Positions 12,606-23,316 of a stretch of 64,000 nt of DNA are shown here, in pieces. Below the pieces are notes generated by a model. That model ran no database searches and had not been told where the DNA came from. It was given only the letters and a program-made list of their open reading frames with translations. Every line of letters starts with the position of its first letter. The first letter of the stretch is position 1. The stretch is from positions 26,604,934 through 26,668,933 of the forward strand of contig NC_063151.1 in assembly GCF_020921035.1 (NCBI RefSeq), read 5' to 3'. Source of the DNA: Rhodamnia argentea (Eukaryota; Streptophyta; Magnoliopsida; Myrtales; Myrtaceae). The translations under genes and the position numbers were made by a program.

Positions 12606-15600
12606 ATGGCGGCACAAGACGATCCAGTTCAAGCATTGGAAAAGCAGCGGCCGCAATCGCCGTCGAAATGCGATCATCCTCCGCAACCGGCCTCGCTGTA
12701 CGTCGGCGATCTCCACCCGGAGGTCGGCGAGGCCGACCTCGTCGCGGCGTTCTCCGAGATGGGCGACATCGCCTCCGTGCGCGTCTGCAGGGACGCGGTC
12801 TCCGGCAGGTCTCTCTGCTATGGCTACGTCAACTTCTTCTCTCACTTCCTCGGTATAGTGTTGCTTCTCTCATTTCTTGTCGTTTCTACTTCTCGGGTGC
12901 ATAGGAATGTTGGTCAGTTCGTTCGGTTGCTCTGTTTTAGGTTTCGTGCAATGTGATTGTGGTTCTGGTTTTAAAGTGCTTGTGCTGTGCGTGCGTCTGG
13001 AGTTGTGTGCGGTTCTCGTTTCTGCATGATGCAAGCCCGGGTTTTCGAAATGGTCGTTGCGATTTATTATGGCTTCCACGGTTATTGGTGATTTCCTTTT
13101 CGGCCTCTGTGGATTTTCTTATTAGGCTTGCGAATTGATTTATGGTGCTTCTGTCGTTCGTGGCCGTGTCGTACTTCTTCTCGATTTGTTAGTGAAATGG
13201 TCGATGACTACGGTTCTTTCTCTCCAAAATGGGGGTTTATCTTGCCGGTGCTGTTGAGAAATGAAACAAGTGTGTGGTTTTGAAAAGCGACTGTGCTTAA
13301 GTAGCCTGCGTAGCCAGTTCTTCTTTCTTTTTCTTCTTTTTACTTACGATTGAATTCTTTTGTTTGCTCTAGTTTCTCTTAACTTAGTTTATTACTGCTG
13401 GTTATTGTGAATTATGCATTCGTTATTTAGGCAGATTTCTAACGGAAGTTTATCTTGGTTCTTGCTTTTTCCCTGCTTGTAAAGTGAAACAAGGTTTTTC
13501 ACCAATATCCATTTTTTGAAATTAATGAGGTCAGAGCTGGTCATTTGCGCTTATTGATTTCGTCCAATCTTCTATACATCAGCTGCACTTATTTATCTGC
13601 TGTGACTCTTCCATCGTGGAAGTGCACATAATTTTGATTTCATAACTTGTCTAAAAGAAGAAATGCAGCAACCACCTGCCATTTCTCAAGATCGCCTTTT
13701 TTTCCTCAGAACCTGTTAACTTGCCAATTAAATTGTTCAATCACTTAGTTGTTGCCTTTTGTAGGAGCAATACTATATGTTCCTGCCACTTTGGTCTATG
13801 AATTCATATATGCGTTCTTGCACAGGTGTGCTACAATTTTTTTGATCCGTTTAGACTTGCAAATAATTGTTCTCTTTTGCTGCTTCCGTTTTCTACAGCA
13901 TCTAAGGCTTTGGCTTGTCTAAATTACTCAAAGCTGAAAGGAAAGCCCATGAGAATAATGTGGTGTCAGAGAGACCCTTCTCGAAGGAAGGCTGGAAATG
14001 CAAATCTATTTGTCAAGAACCTCGACCCTTCAATTGGCAGTGCACGTTTGCAAAGCATTTTCTGCCAGTATGGTAACATACTCTCTTGCAAGGTCGCTGA
14101 AGACAATGGATCGAGTAAGGGATTTGGTTTTGTTCAGTTTGAATCTGAGGAATCAGCCATTAGTGCTCTTAGAGCCCTCCATGATACCATACTCGAGGGG
14201 AAGAAGATGTAAGCCCTCTGTTGTCTCTGTTCCCAATAAATAAATGCTATAGCCGGTGACATCGCTTTTATAGTTGTTTTGCCTGAAATTTTTGTCACTA
14301 GCCAAGATATATTGGCAGAAATGGCAGAAAAAAGAGTATCTATGCCGATTATAGACTTCATGAAAAATACCTGTACTGAAGCCCTGCCTAGCATAATATG
14401 GTTTCTGCGTATTTATCAAAATATTTTATCTGTATTAAGGACCTGCCTTGTCACGTCTTCCTTTACTCAGTTTGAAAATGGAAATTGGTGACAGATATCT
14501 CTGGTACTTTTGATTTATTTCTTCCCGATTTCTTTCTCTGATGCTAAATCAGGATTTACTGTCAACAATCGTTATGCACCTGCCTTTTCCCATTATATAT
14601 TTATGTCTTGGTTTTCTACTTCGGTACATGTGGGAATTCTCGACTAAATACGTTCTTTATACCATTGCTTGCAGATATGTTTCCAAATTTGTCAAGAAAA
14701 GTGAAAGAACGTCATTTAGTGAAGAACCTGAATTTACGAATTTATATGTGAAAAATCTGGGGGACAATATTACGGAGGATCATCTCCAAGACAAGTTCTC
14801 AGAATATGGGAAGGTTTCCAATGTTGTAATAATGAAGGACATTGATGGGAAATCAAGGGGATTTGGCTTTGTCAACTTTGAATCACCACAAGCCGCAAAG
14901 AAAGCTGTGGAGGCCTTGAATGGCATAATAATGGGTGAAAAAAAAAACCAGATAATTCTGTGTTACACTTGATTTAAAATTGGACGAAATCATTTTCTTT
15001 ACATAACAAGCTTTTTCTTATTAACATTACAAAGTTCTGTAACAGGGTCGAAAATTTTGTTTGTTGGAAGGGCTCAAAAGAAAGCTGAAAGGGAACAGCT
15101 TTTAAAAGATGCTCACCAGGTGGTGTGCAGCGGTTGGATTCAGAAGAATGCTTGCAATTTGTATGTGAAGAACCTTGATTTGTCCATTGATAACAGCAAA
15201 CTCCAGGAATGCTTTAGTAGCTTTGGGACAATAACTTCTGCAAAAGTGATGCGTGAGGACAATGGATTGAGCAAAGGTTTTGGTTTTGTTTGTTTCTCCA
15301 ACTGTGAAGAAGCAAAGAGAGCACTGAAGGCACTGAATGGTATTTTACAATTCCTGTATTTCTGTCTGGTATATTTCTGGGTGAAACTTAATCTTTGTAC
15401 ATATCATTGCAGGAATCATCTTCAAAGGTAAACCTCTCTATGTGGCAATTGCTCAGCAGAAAGATGATCATTCCAGAAATTTACAAGAGTATCGCTCCCA
15501 GATTCAACCTCAATCTCAGCATCATTCTTACGTGAATGCTCTACCAGGCCAACGCTATGCACCCCCTTACAACATCCCCCTTCTTCATCTTCCATACACT

Positions 15601-16556
15601 TTACTGTCCCAATCAATTCACCATCAGTATGCTGGAGCCAATGCTGGCCTTCCATATGCAACAGAAAGTTACAGAGAATATCACTCCACATCTGTAATGC
15701 TTGCAATGCAAAGTTTATTACTACAATATTTCTCCATGAAACCTGAGCAACCAGCATCCTTGCCAGTATCGTTGTCCTGGTCACTAACTGGTTCATTTGT
15801 TTACATCTTTGACAGATTCCTTGGAGGCACGCACAAACACAAGTGGTTAGCTCCAAGAATTGGGTCTATGGAGATCATGTAGGTCTTTTTTTATCTAGGG
15901 ACCCATGCATTTATTGTGTCTCCCTTGCATTCTAAGTAATAGGATTAGTGCTGTAGGATTAGTCAGTAGCCCACTTTCTGTCTGCTACTCTGTGTACTTG
16001 GACATCTAAAATGAATTTTGATGCCGCAGCATTTACATGCTTTATTTCAGCCAACGACATATTCCAACTCTGGCTTGCACGGGCAAGATCAGAAATTTTG
16101 CCAGCCCAGGGTTTCTGGACTAGGTATCAGGAAGAGGGGCAACAAGAAATTTCTGCCTACAGAAAACACCACCATTAGGACCAGAAGTCTACCTGCTCCA
16201 TCATCCCAAGGGACGTGTACTACAACTCTTGGGAACTTTCTTTATCCACTTGTCGAGAATATTCAGGTCTGTCAAATTTAACAAGTTGTCTTTTGAGAAT
16301 GGCTTTTATTTTTGTTTACTGTTCTTTGCTTCTGATCTCCATGTCTTTCTCTCCTTTGTAGCCTGAGCATGCTGCAAAGATAACTGGGATGCTGTCGGAA
16401 ATGAATGATTCTGATGTTAAGAAGCTGATCACCTCTCCAAATTTCTTGTCTGCTCAGGTTAACAAGGCAGATCGAGTGCTGAGGGATGCAAACACTAGGA
16501 CCATTGCAAGTGGCGGCATGGCTTTGCCCAAATCGGCTCGCTGCTTAAACTACTGA
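12606..16556 (+). CDS. Polyadenylate-binding protein (four RRMs plus PABC/MLLE domain)
   Basis: Binds mRNA poly(A) tails in the cytoplasm and supports translation and mRNA stability. Eight exons (12606-12852, 13899-14208, 14675-14934, 15046-15339, 15413-15693, 15816-15878, 16030-16266, 16362-16556) join in one frame of 628 residues. RRM1 (about 30-105) has LYVGDL and [11 protein letters not shown]2 (119-190) has LFVKNL and [12 protein letters not shown]3 (208-285) has LYVKNL and [12 protein letters not shown]4 (310-385) has LYVKNL and [10 protein letters not shown] variable linker leads to a C-terminal PABC domain (about 551-628) starting [20 protein letters not shown]. Its peptide-binding signature reads GMLSEM where the family usually has GMLLE, which could weaken PAM2-partner binding. 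The short exon 6 (63 bases) was placed because it keeps phase and removes in-frame stops. The overall form resembles the divergent PAB6/PAB7-type members more than PAB2, but I cannot assign the orthologue. Confidence 0.9.
12853..13898 (+). other. Long first intron of the PABP gene
   Basis: A 1,046-base T-rich intron between RRM1 coding halves. It begins GTATAG and ends TTTCTACAG. I see no gene or repeat in it. Confidence 0.8.
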
Positions 16557-16815
16557 ATGGGGGGACATTACGCATTTGTTCTTAGCCCTATGTTTGGCGA
16601 ATCTTTCTGCTTCTACTGCTGCTTGAGCATACTCCTTCCATTTCCTTTGTCGAATTTAGTAAGTGTTACTGACGAATAGATTGTAAGTACATTGTTGCCA
16701 CAGGTATTGTGGCTTTTTGCCATTTTGATAACAAGTACTCAGTTGTATTCCGTTTTCCCTCTTTTTGCTCTGTTATCTTTCCCTTTTTCGTTCCAACTTT
16801 ACGAAATCTATCTTT
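16557..16815 (+). other. 3' UTR region of the PABP gene
   Basis: T-rich sequence directly after the stop codon. No exact poly(A) signal was assigned. The Copia-type element begins just after it. Confidence 0.5.
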
Positions 16816-16820
16816 GTAAT

Positions 16821-16956
16821 TGAAAACGAAGGGGGAAATCTTCGTTATTTTATAATGAGGGATTACATCGGCATGTATAGTGAGAACTAGGGCTCACTAA
16901 TAAAGAGACTAAAATACCCTTACTAACAATAAGCCTAAATAATTAACATTTCAACA
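16821..16956 (-). repeat. 3' LTR of the Copia-type element
   Basis: 136 bases, nearly identical to 18392-18525. On the minus strand it starts TG and ends CA, as usual for LTRs. Differences include small indels (CATCGGCATG against CACATG), so the insertion is not brand new. Confidence 0.92.
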
Positions 16957-17718
16957 CTCTTCCCTCAAGTTGTGCATAAACATCAAAGAGCCCCAACTTG
17001 TTATACAAAGTAACCACTTTACTATCCCGTAACGATTTAGTGAAAAGATCAGCAAGTTTGTCTTCGGTCCGTGTGTATTGAAGTGTTATTTCCTTGTTTT
17101 GAATCTTTTCTTCCATAAAATGACAATCTACTTCAATATGCTTCGTGCGTTCATAAAAGATTGAATTTGAAGCAATATGCATAACAGATCGATTATCACA
17201 ACACAGAACCGAAGAAGCTAAGGATGGCATGTTGAGTTCGGATAACAACATCCTCAACTAAAACAACTCACTAGTCACATGAGCCATAGCACGATATTTC
17301 ACTTCTGCACTTGATCGAGATACAACCCATTACTTTTTACTTTCCCAACTCACAAGATTGCCTCCCAAAAACACACAATAGCCGAAAGTCAATCTCCTAT
17401 CAATAAGATAGCTAGCCCAATTAGCATGAGAGTACCCCATGATATTAAGATGTCCATGGTTCTTGAACTTAAGCCCTTTGACCAATGCTCCCTTCAAGTA
17501 CTTAACAACACATAGTACTACCTCCCAATATGTAGTGCGAGGAGCACTCATAAACTAACTAACCACTCTAACAGCAAAAGAAATATCTAGTCGGATGACA
17601 GTTAAATAGTTGAGTTTACCCACTAGTCTCGGATACTTACTTGGGTCATGAAGTAAGTCGCCATGTTCTACATCAAGCTTCACATTGGGATCCATTGGAG
17701 TATCGACAAGCTTCGCTC
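16943..17718 (-). pseudogene. Copia RNase H and reverse transcriptase C-terminal remnant
   Basis: Minus-strand translation gives the end of reverse transcriptase (VDTPMDPNVKL, then RLVGKLNYLTV and DISFAV) and the RNase H region with DNRSVMHIASN, FYERTKHIEVDCHF and TEDKLADLFTKSL. These are standard Copia landmarks in the right order. The frame is interrupted by stops near 17550-17570 and 17260-17330 and by shifts, so this is a remnant. Confidence 0.85.
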
Positions 17719-18300
17719 GTTACATTTGTTGACCGTTCATAGTCCCATATCACTGGTCAAGGGGATATAACCTTGGGTCCTTCTCTTTCTCTCTCATCTG
17801 TTTACCATTTACCAGTTTTTCCATGTAACTTGCTTTCTGTTAGTTCCCTTACTAGAGATTTAAATTGTTCAATGACATTTACCTATACTCGGTGTGTCTT
17901 TCAAGATCCGAGGACCGGACGGATGATTGGTGGAGGGCATGAGTCCAATGAGCTATACTACCTGAACAAAGATCTTATCGTTGCTGCTGTTCAGAAGAGC
18001 ACCACCTCCAACTTCTTCCAGATGCATTGTCGCATGGTCATCCGTCATCTGACATACTTTGTCATTTCTCTTCCTATTTCAGAGTCTATGAGTCCTATCT
18101 AGTGCTATGCTTGTCAATTTGGCAAACATCATTGGGTATCTTTCCCTTCCCACGTCCGGAGTCGTGTGTCGAATCCTTTTGAGTTGGTGCATTCTGATGT
18201 TTGGGAACCATGTAGTGTCAAAGATATGTCTGATTACAAGCATTTTGTTACATTTGTATATGATTATTCCCTCATAACGTGGTTATATTTAATAAAAGAT
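17719..18300 (+). pseudogene. Copia GAG-pre-integrase / integrase fragment in inverted orientation
   Basis: Plus-strand translation gives a pre-integrase segment (NLLSVSSLTRDLNCSMTF, then GRMIGGGHESNELYYL) followed in a shifted frame by CYACQFGKHHWVSFP and PFELVHSDVWEPC, the start of the integrase core. These belong upstream of reverse transcriptase and on the same strand in a normal Copia element. Here they are on the opposite strand from the RNase H segment and from the PBS/PPT polarity. An inversion with deletion inside the element is the simplest reading. Confidence 0.82.
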
Positions 18301-18391
18301 TGAATTGAAGTTTTTTCCTATTTTCGTATGTTTTACTTTGAGATTCTCAATTAGGATCATGTTTCTATCAAATGTCTACGCTCTAATACCA

Positions 18392-18525
18392 TGAAAACGA
18401 AGGGGGAAATCATCATTATTTGATAATGAGGGATTACACATGTATAGTGAGAACTAGGGCTCACTAATAAAAAAAGACTAAAATACCCTTACTAACAATG
18501 AGCCTAAATAATTAACATTTCAACA
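18392..18525 (-). repeat. 5' LTR of the Copia-type element
   Basis: 134 bases, the partner of 16821-16956. It is followed on the minus strand by a primer-binding site similar to the 3' end of initiator tRNA-Met. Confidence 0.92.
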
Positions 18526-18685
18526 GTAATCAATCTAATTGAGACATTTTGCCATCAATAACACTGCCCACGAAGCATGCTGAAATTGAAAATAGATTTT
18601 TTGGGAATTTTATTCCTCTCCCGACTTCTGAACAAAAAGAAGTTCAAAGTTTGACGACGTATTCAGTGAAGAAAACCACAAATAT

Positions 18686-20191
18686 TTATATCAGGGAAAG
18701 GCCTTGCTCGATCAATGCATTGGCGAGAACTTGATTGGCTGCTTCAGATGGATGAACACTGTCCCAGAAAATGTATTGGGTGGCGTTGGAACAAGTTCCT
18801 GGCGACTTTGGATTGCACAAGAATATCGTGGTCTCAATCGTCCCTGTTCCGCAGCAACCTCTCCTCACTTCTGTAAAACCTACAGAAAAGAATAGGAAGA
18901 CGGATAATTGTTAGAGCAACAATCCCAGGATTGTATATGCTGTCGGTGGGTGCAGTGGCAGGAGCATGTCCCCTACCATTCTGAGAAGGAGATTTGATCT
19001 GGTCATATAGTGGCTTGAAAATGTCGAACACCACGATCTTCACTCCTGGCAGTTGCTTCTCAAGACTCGCCGCTGCCGAGTTAAGCTTCTTGTTGAATCC
19101 CTGAGCAGCGGTATTGATCCTAGAAACGCACCCACTTTCATGGGCCCCAAACAGGGTGATTGCAGCAGGAAAGCAACCCAGCGGTGGTAGTGAGGTCACT
19201 CCAATCTTCCTAGCCCCCAAGCCATATAACCCCTGTTCACATAATTAAAGTTTGCTCCCAGTATAATTGATAGACATGGTTTCAAGACTGCAATTTTTGG
19301 TTCTATCCGGTTTGGACCGAGTTATGTTACCTTCATGAAGCTCGAGAATGAGCCGATGAGGAGGGACGCGTACTCGTCCGGAGTGTAGACGTGGTTGACG
19401 AAAGGATTGATAAAGTAATTCTGAAGAAAGTCTCCGCTTCCCGCGCTCACTATATATAGCGCGCCCTTGACAATGGACGCTGCTTGCTTGCTTCCGGCCA
19501 CCTTCGCTAGCTTCCCCTGGTACTCCTTGAAGTACTCAAGTTGCTGAGGCAGCGTAATCGCATGCTGCATCAAGAAGGTCAAGTCAACTCTACTAAGTAT
19601 AAGGAAGAGAATTTTCCCACAAAGAAAAAATGATTTAGGTAACTTTGTGGTCAATTCTTACATTCAAGAGGGCTGCTTTCTCATCATAGCCAGATGCAGC
19701 TGAAGCAAAGTTAGCTCCTATCAGAAGGTTCTTCCCTGATGCCTCTGGACCCAGATACGCTGGAGGGTATTTCGTGAATCCCAGAGTGTCAGCTGCTCAT
19801 GACAGTAAGAGAAAAAAATGAGGGAGAAACACAGAGACCCATTAACAACTGGGACATGCAAAACAAAACTTAGCAGACAAGGAAGGCAAATTCCCAGTCT
19901 CTTTCTGTCTTTTATCTTTTCTTGGCGCTAACCAGTGATGTCAGTGGCTAGTTTGCCATTGCAGAATCTGCCAGTGGGTTCGTGATTGGTGAAGTCCCTG
20001 CCATAGGGAGGGTAATTGGCCCTGAAGATGGTTGGGAGGTTGTTGTTGTTGCCCACATCCACAGCTGAATCCCCAAATGTAATGATAGCTGGCACCAGAG
20101 TGGTGGTGACCCCTGAGTCCTGTGCATTCCCAGCATCGCTTGCCAATCCCACCATTGCCAATGCCAAGCACAACGCCCATTTGATCCCCAT
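18686..20191 (-). CDS. GDSL esterase/lipase, secreted (APG-like)
   Basis: A lipolytic serine hydrolase, probably secreted to the cell wall; its substrate is unknown. Five exons (minus order: 19933-20191, 19662-19792, 19331-19564, 18977-19232, 18686-18879) join to 357 residues. The start at 20191 gives a clear signal peptide, MGIKWALCLALAMVGL, and lies about 70 bases below a TATA-like box. An upstream in-frame ATG at 20236 is too close to that box to be in the transcript. Block I reads ITFGDSAVDVGNNN with the nucleophilic Ser. Block II is GANFASAASG. Block III reads SAGSGDFLQNY, as in the SGSSDF subgroup that lacks the usual GxND. Block V reads WDSVHPSE with the catalytic Asp and His. CCGTG and CSN cysteines follow the usual pattern. 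The gene is complete. Confidence 0.93.
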
Positions 20192-20258
20192 CTCGAGTGA
20201 GCGTGCAAACAGCCTCCGAGTCACTTGAATTAGCATTGCAGAAGCTAAACTAGAAAGC
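20192..20258 (-). other. Short 5' leader of the GDSL gene
   Basis: Sequence between the TATA-like box and the chosen ATG. The transcription start is expected near 20230 from the usual TATA distance (inference). Confidence 0.4.
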
Positions 20259-20268
20259 CCTTATATGG
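20259..20268 (-). promoter_or_regulatory. TATA-like / CArG-type box of the GDSL gene
   Basis: CCATATAAGG on the minus strand fits both a TATA box and the CC(A/T)6GG consensus of MADS-domain factors. It lies 68 bases above the ATG at 20191. Many GDSL genes of this group are expressed in anthers, where MADS control would make sense, but that is only a suggestion. Confidence 0.5.
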
Positions 20269-20817
20269 CAGCAGCCTTCCAGTGGGGGGGAGCAAGCAAG
20301 GACAGATCTTAAAGAAGGAAGATGGGAGTCTGTGAAAATTAATTGGAGTGGTTGGTTTCAGCATTAAAGGCCTGCTTTGGCACACACTGATGTAACAACC
20401 CCACACCCCCCCAACTTGCATGATAATGTTCGCATTATTCTGTATGCAAGAGATATTTTCTTTCTTTCTTTCTCCTTTTTCTCATGCAATTATTTGCTTT
20501 AGTGCCTTCTTCAGGGTTAAGAGGTCCGAGATTTGTGTATCCTTGCATATCCTAACAATGCAGGGGCTGCAATGATCATGGTAGTTGGGAAAATAAAGGG
20601 ATAACGTGCATGGGACTGATCACTGATGTAGACTGTAGTGCATATGTGGGGAGTATTGCAGATCTGGGGCAATACAAGTACCACCATCAATACAAAGGGG
20701 CGAGGTCGGAGCAGAAGCTGTTGCCTGTCTGTCACAGTCTCCTTTCATGGATTATGAATGTTGAAAGATAAGATTCTAACTGTAAAAACTAGGATGTTTT
20801 AGTCTTTTGTAGCCATT
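20269..20817. other. Promoter-side intergenic DNA of the GDSL gene
   Basis: Contains a run of C near 20399-20413 and a TTTC-rich tract near 20457-20485. I see no gene. Confidence 0.5.
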
Positions 20818-21031
20818 AACAGCCGGTTCCACCACCCACCTAGGTGGCGCCGCTGGTTCGCGCACTCTTCCTCTCACAAAAGGTCGAGTGTTCGAATCCC
20901 AGAGGCGTTGCGGGGTGACTTAACTAGTGGCACGTGTGTGGTGGTTAGCACGTGTTGCCCCCGGGGTTTACCCCCGGCTGCCGGCCGTGCAAGGGTCCCC
21001 TGGGTCACCAAAAAAAAAAACAGCCAGTTCC
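20818..21031 (+). mobile_element. tRNA-derived SINE with poly(A) tail
   Basis: An A-box-like TGGCGCCGCTGG at 20845-20856 and a B box GTTCGAATCC at 20890-20899 sit at tRNA-like spacing. They are followed by a GC-rich body and an A tail at 21010-21020. A 13-bp target duplication, AACAGCC(G/A)GTTCC, flanks it at 20818-20830 and 21019-21031 with one mismatch. The element is about 190 bases and non-coding. It depends on LINE proteins for movement. The family is not recognised. Confidence 0.85.
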
Positions 21032-22393
21032 TCCGAGGATTCATCTGTCCCTTAGACTAATCACAGAGGTACATACAGAGAGTTTCGATAATAAAGGGAC
21101 GCGACAGACTCTGAATGGGCATTTGCGTTTATGTCGCTGCTATTTGCCGCATTAGATTGTGTAACAGATTTTCTTAACTGGTTTTTTTATGGCGGCATCC
21201 CCCGTCGGGTGCTTCGACTAGGCGTTGATGCACTAGGATATGTGAATTGACTAGTCTATGCCATGAAACATTTCTAGATCTGCATTGAGATTCAAGACTC
21301 TCGCTCGAAGTCAGAAACTAGGAACGCCTTTGGAAAAGCTAGATTGACAACCAAAGTTTTCGAAATGACCCGTTCCGGTTCCAAGCTCTCCTTAACAGAA
21401 CGCCCAAGCATCACTTGGGTACGGCTTCACTCCCGGTGAATTTTGTAGGGTGCTTGTCAAGAAGAAAGGATATTTCACCAGCTTTCCGATCCCTCCTCTT
21501 CGGTGATTCCAGCAGTCGTATTAATTTCCGTGACAGAACGAAAAGTTCAGTCAACCAGTGAAGTTATGAAGGGTTCGGTGGGAGGAACAGTCTTTAGCAT
21601 GTTTGGTTCTAGGTGCACGACAGTAGAAGATCTGCTAAATATTTCTTCCAAAGCATTAACTGTCATCCATTCCACAAATGGGGTCGAGAAGTCTTTACGT
21701 TCCGACCCATCAATGAATTGGGTGGTTTAAATGCCAATCTGGGACCAAAGTTCCATTGCCAGATTTAGGATCTTATCATTGTTCTAGCCATAGCCCCTTC
21801 AAGAAATTCATCAACTCCTTAGTACTCATGGGGGGTAACTCCTCACATGGCGCGACAACGCGATGAGTCACGGGAAAATAGTTATCGTGAAAAATCAGAA
21901 AATCACGCGTTGGCTAGCACGATCGACTTAAAAAATGAATACGACTTGATCTTGTGCGACTTTTTTTCTCTCGAGAAAATCGATTTCTGTTGCTCGAACA
22001 ACCATCTTTCGTTTGTAAGTTGGGCGAGTCGTTTGGATTGTCGAAGCTGAAAATCACTACTGTCCAATTAAACTCGAAAAATTCACCAGGCATACTCGTT
22101 CTATGATTGATCCAATGAACTCATGAGATCGTAATGGAAATTTATGTTCCACGTTGGTCAAAGTGGCTGGGGGGCTAAAATGAGAACATTGATGATGGAG
22201 CATGAAAATTTTCAACTTCATAAGAACATGTCCCTGGTTCAACAACAAGAAATTAGTGATCATGCTTACACTTATTCCAATTTCCAAGCAGCACACGGCA
22301 ACGTCTTGAATCAACATTAGTTAATCCGATTTCCGAGCTGCTTTGTTATTCATACTAGTTATTAGCAGCTGTCTGAAGTAAACAGTTGATCTC
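21032..22393. other. Intergenic DNA, unrecognised segment
   Basis: 21180-21840 has a more even base composition than its neighbours and includes open stretches on both strands, for example on the minus strand EWMTVNALEEIFSRSS near 21670. I do not recognise a protein. The even composition is compatible with an old organelle-derived insert, but I cannot show it. Confidence 0.3.
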
Positions 22394-22723
22394 TCATGGA
22401 GACCCGGTTGTGGTCTGAGTTCCAATAGGAGTAGCACAGCAGGCGCAACATGATCCCAGCGGTGGAGGCGAGCAACACACACAAGCAGGGCATATTGGTG
22501 TCGTCACGCTTCCTAAACCTGTTCAATTTTCATTGACATTCAAATTCTACAGTTCAAGATCATATTATTTCCGTAGTTTAATATCAACCATATAAAGTGT
22601 CAGAGACTTGTTCTTACCTCGCTCGGTTATTCGGATGGCATTGCAAGGCTGCAGCGGCGATAGAACCATAGCGAGGAAGACGAGACTCAAGAAGAAGACG
22701 GAGACTGGTTTTGAACTCCCCAT
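22394..22723 (-). CDS. Small secreted cysteine-rich peptide (76 residues)
   Basis: Two exons (22618-22723 and 22394-22518) joined by a GT-AG intron with phase 1 give 76 residues. The first ~29 residues are a signal peptide: MGSSKPVSVFFLSLVFLAMV, then a Cys-Asn-Ala end suited to cleavage. The mature part has eight cysteines in ~20 residues in a CxxCxCC-x7-CCxCC pattern around a Pro-rich turn (CPACVCCSPPPLGSCCACC), then a Thr-rich tail ending TTTGSP. The intron position, the signal peptide and the dense cysteines argue for a real gene although it is too short for most gene finders. I do not recognise the family. It could be a signalling or defence peptide, or bind metal. No partner gene is adjacent; the neighbours are a GDSL lipase and MIOX. 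Confidence 0.75.
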
Positions 22724-23316
22724 CTTTTTTTGCTTATATTTTGTGGTCTCTGCTGTAGTATAGTAGATGAGAGGAGTTTACAGAATATATAGAGTAACAT
22801 GTTTTGACATTGGACTGTAACTTAAACAATTTTTTCAAACCGCAGCCAAGTTTGAACTTTGAAATGAAGGGTTTGACTTTTCCTGTACATGCATTAGTCA
22901 TGGTCATGGTCTTCATTTTAGGATCACAATTTGAGTCGTTTTGAATTGAAGACGCTACAAGAAAAATGGCGGTCGCTGTGATCGGTCTTTTCACAATCGA
23001 GACTTAGATGATGCATTGTGTGAATCATTACTTTCGACGATTGACCCTCGATTTTTCACAAGGGTTAAATAGAAATGGCATTGCTTTCATGAAAGTTACG
23101 CGTAAAAAGCTAATGTGCGGGCGGAAGCGGGTCTTATTATTCCATAGAAATGCTACATGCATTCATTAGATGTACAAGATCCTAAGTAAAGATTACATGA
23201 CAGCCATCACCAACAGTGATCTGAACTCTTGATCTCTAATCAACAATCACAGCTGATTCATAACCATGTGCCCTACTTCTTTATCTGTCACAGACTTCAT
23301 TACCTCTTCCCCCAAT
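22724..23316. other. Intergenic DNA between the peptide gene and MIOX
   Basis: Holds the promoter of the peptide gene (minus strand) and the 3' UTR of MIOX. A TATA-like run TATAT on the minus strand near 22785-22790 could be the promoter of the peptide gene. Confidence 0.4.

Larger units (their letters stand above)
16816..18530 (-). mobile_element. Copia-type LTR retroelement, short and internally rearranged
   Basis: A 1,705-base element (16821-18525) flanked by the 5-bp target duplication GTAAT at 16816-16820 and 18526-18530. Its LTRs are about 135 bases, starting TGTTGAAATG and ending CGTTTTCA on the minus strand. A primer-binding site (TGGTATTAGAG, minus strand, 18381-18391) follows the 5' LTR, and a purine tract (TTGAGGGAAGAG, minus, 16957-16968) precedes the 3' LTR. 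The element is therefore oriented on the minus strand. The reverse transcriptase tail and RNase H are minus, but the GAG-pre-integrase/integrase segment lies on the plus strand. Gag, protease and most of the reverse transcriptase are missing. It cannot move by itself. Confidence 0.92.

Noticed and set aside
12372..12845. A 157-codon minus-strand frame.
   Set aside because: It is the antisense of the GC-rich first exon and leader of the PABP gene.
21180..21840. Possible organelle-derived insert.
   Set aside because: The even base composition is suggestive, but I could not match it to any mitochondrial or plastid gene.
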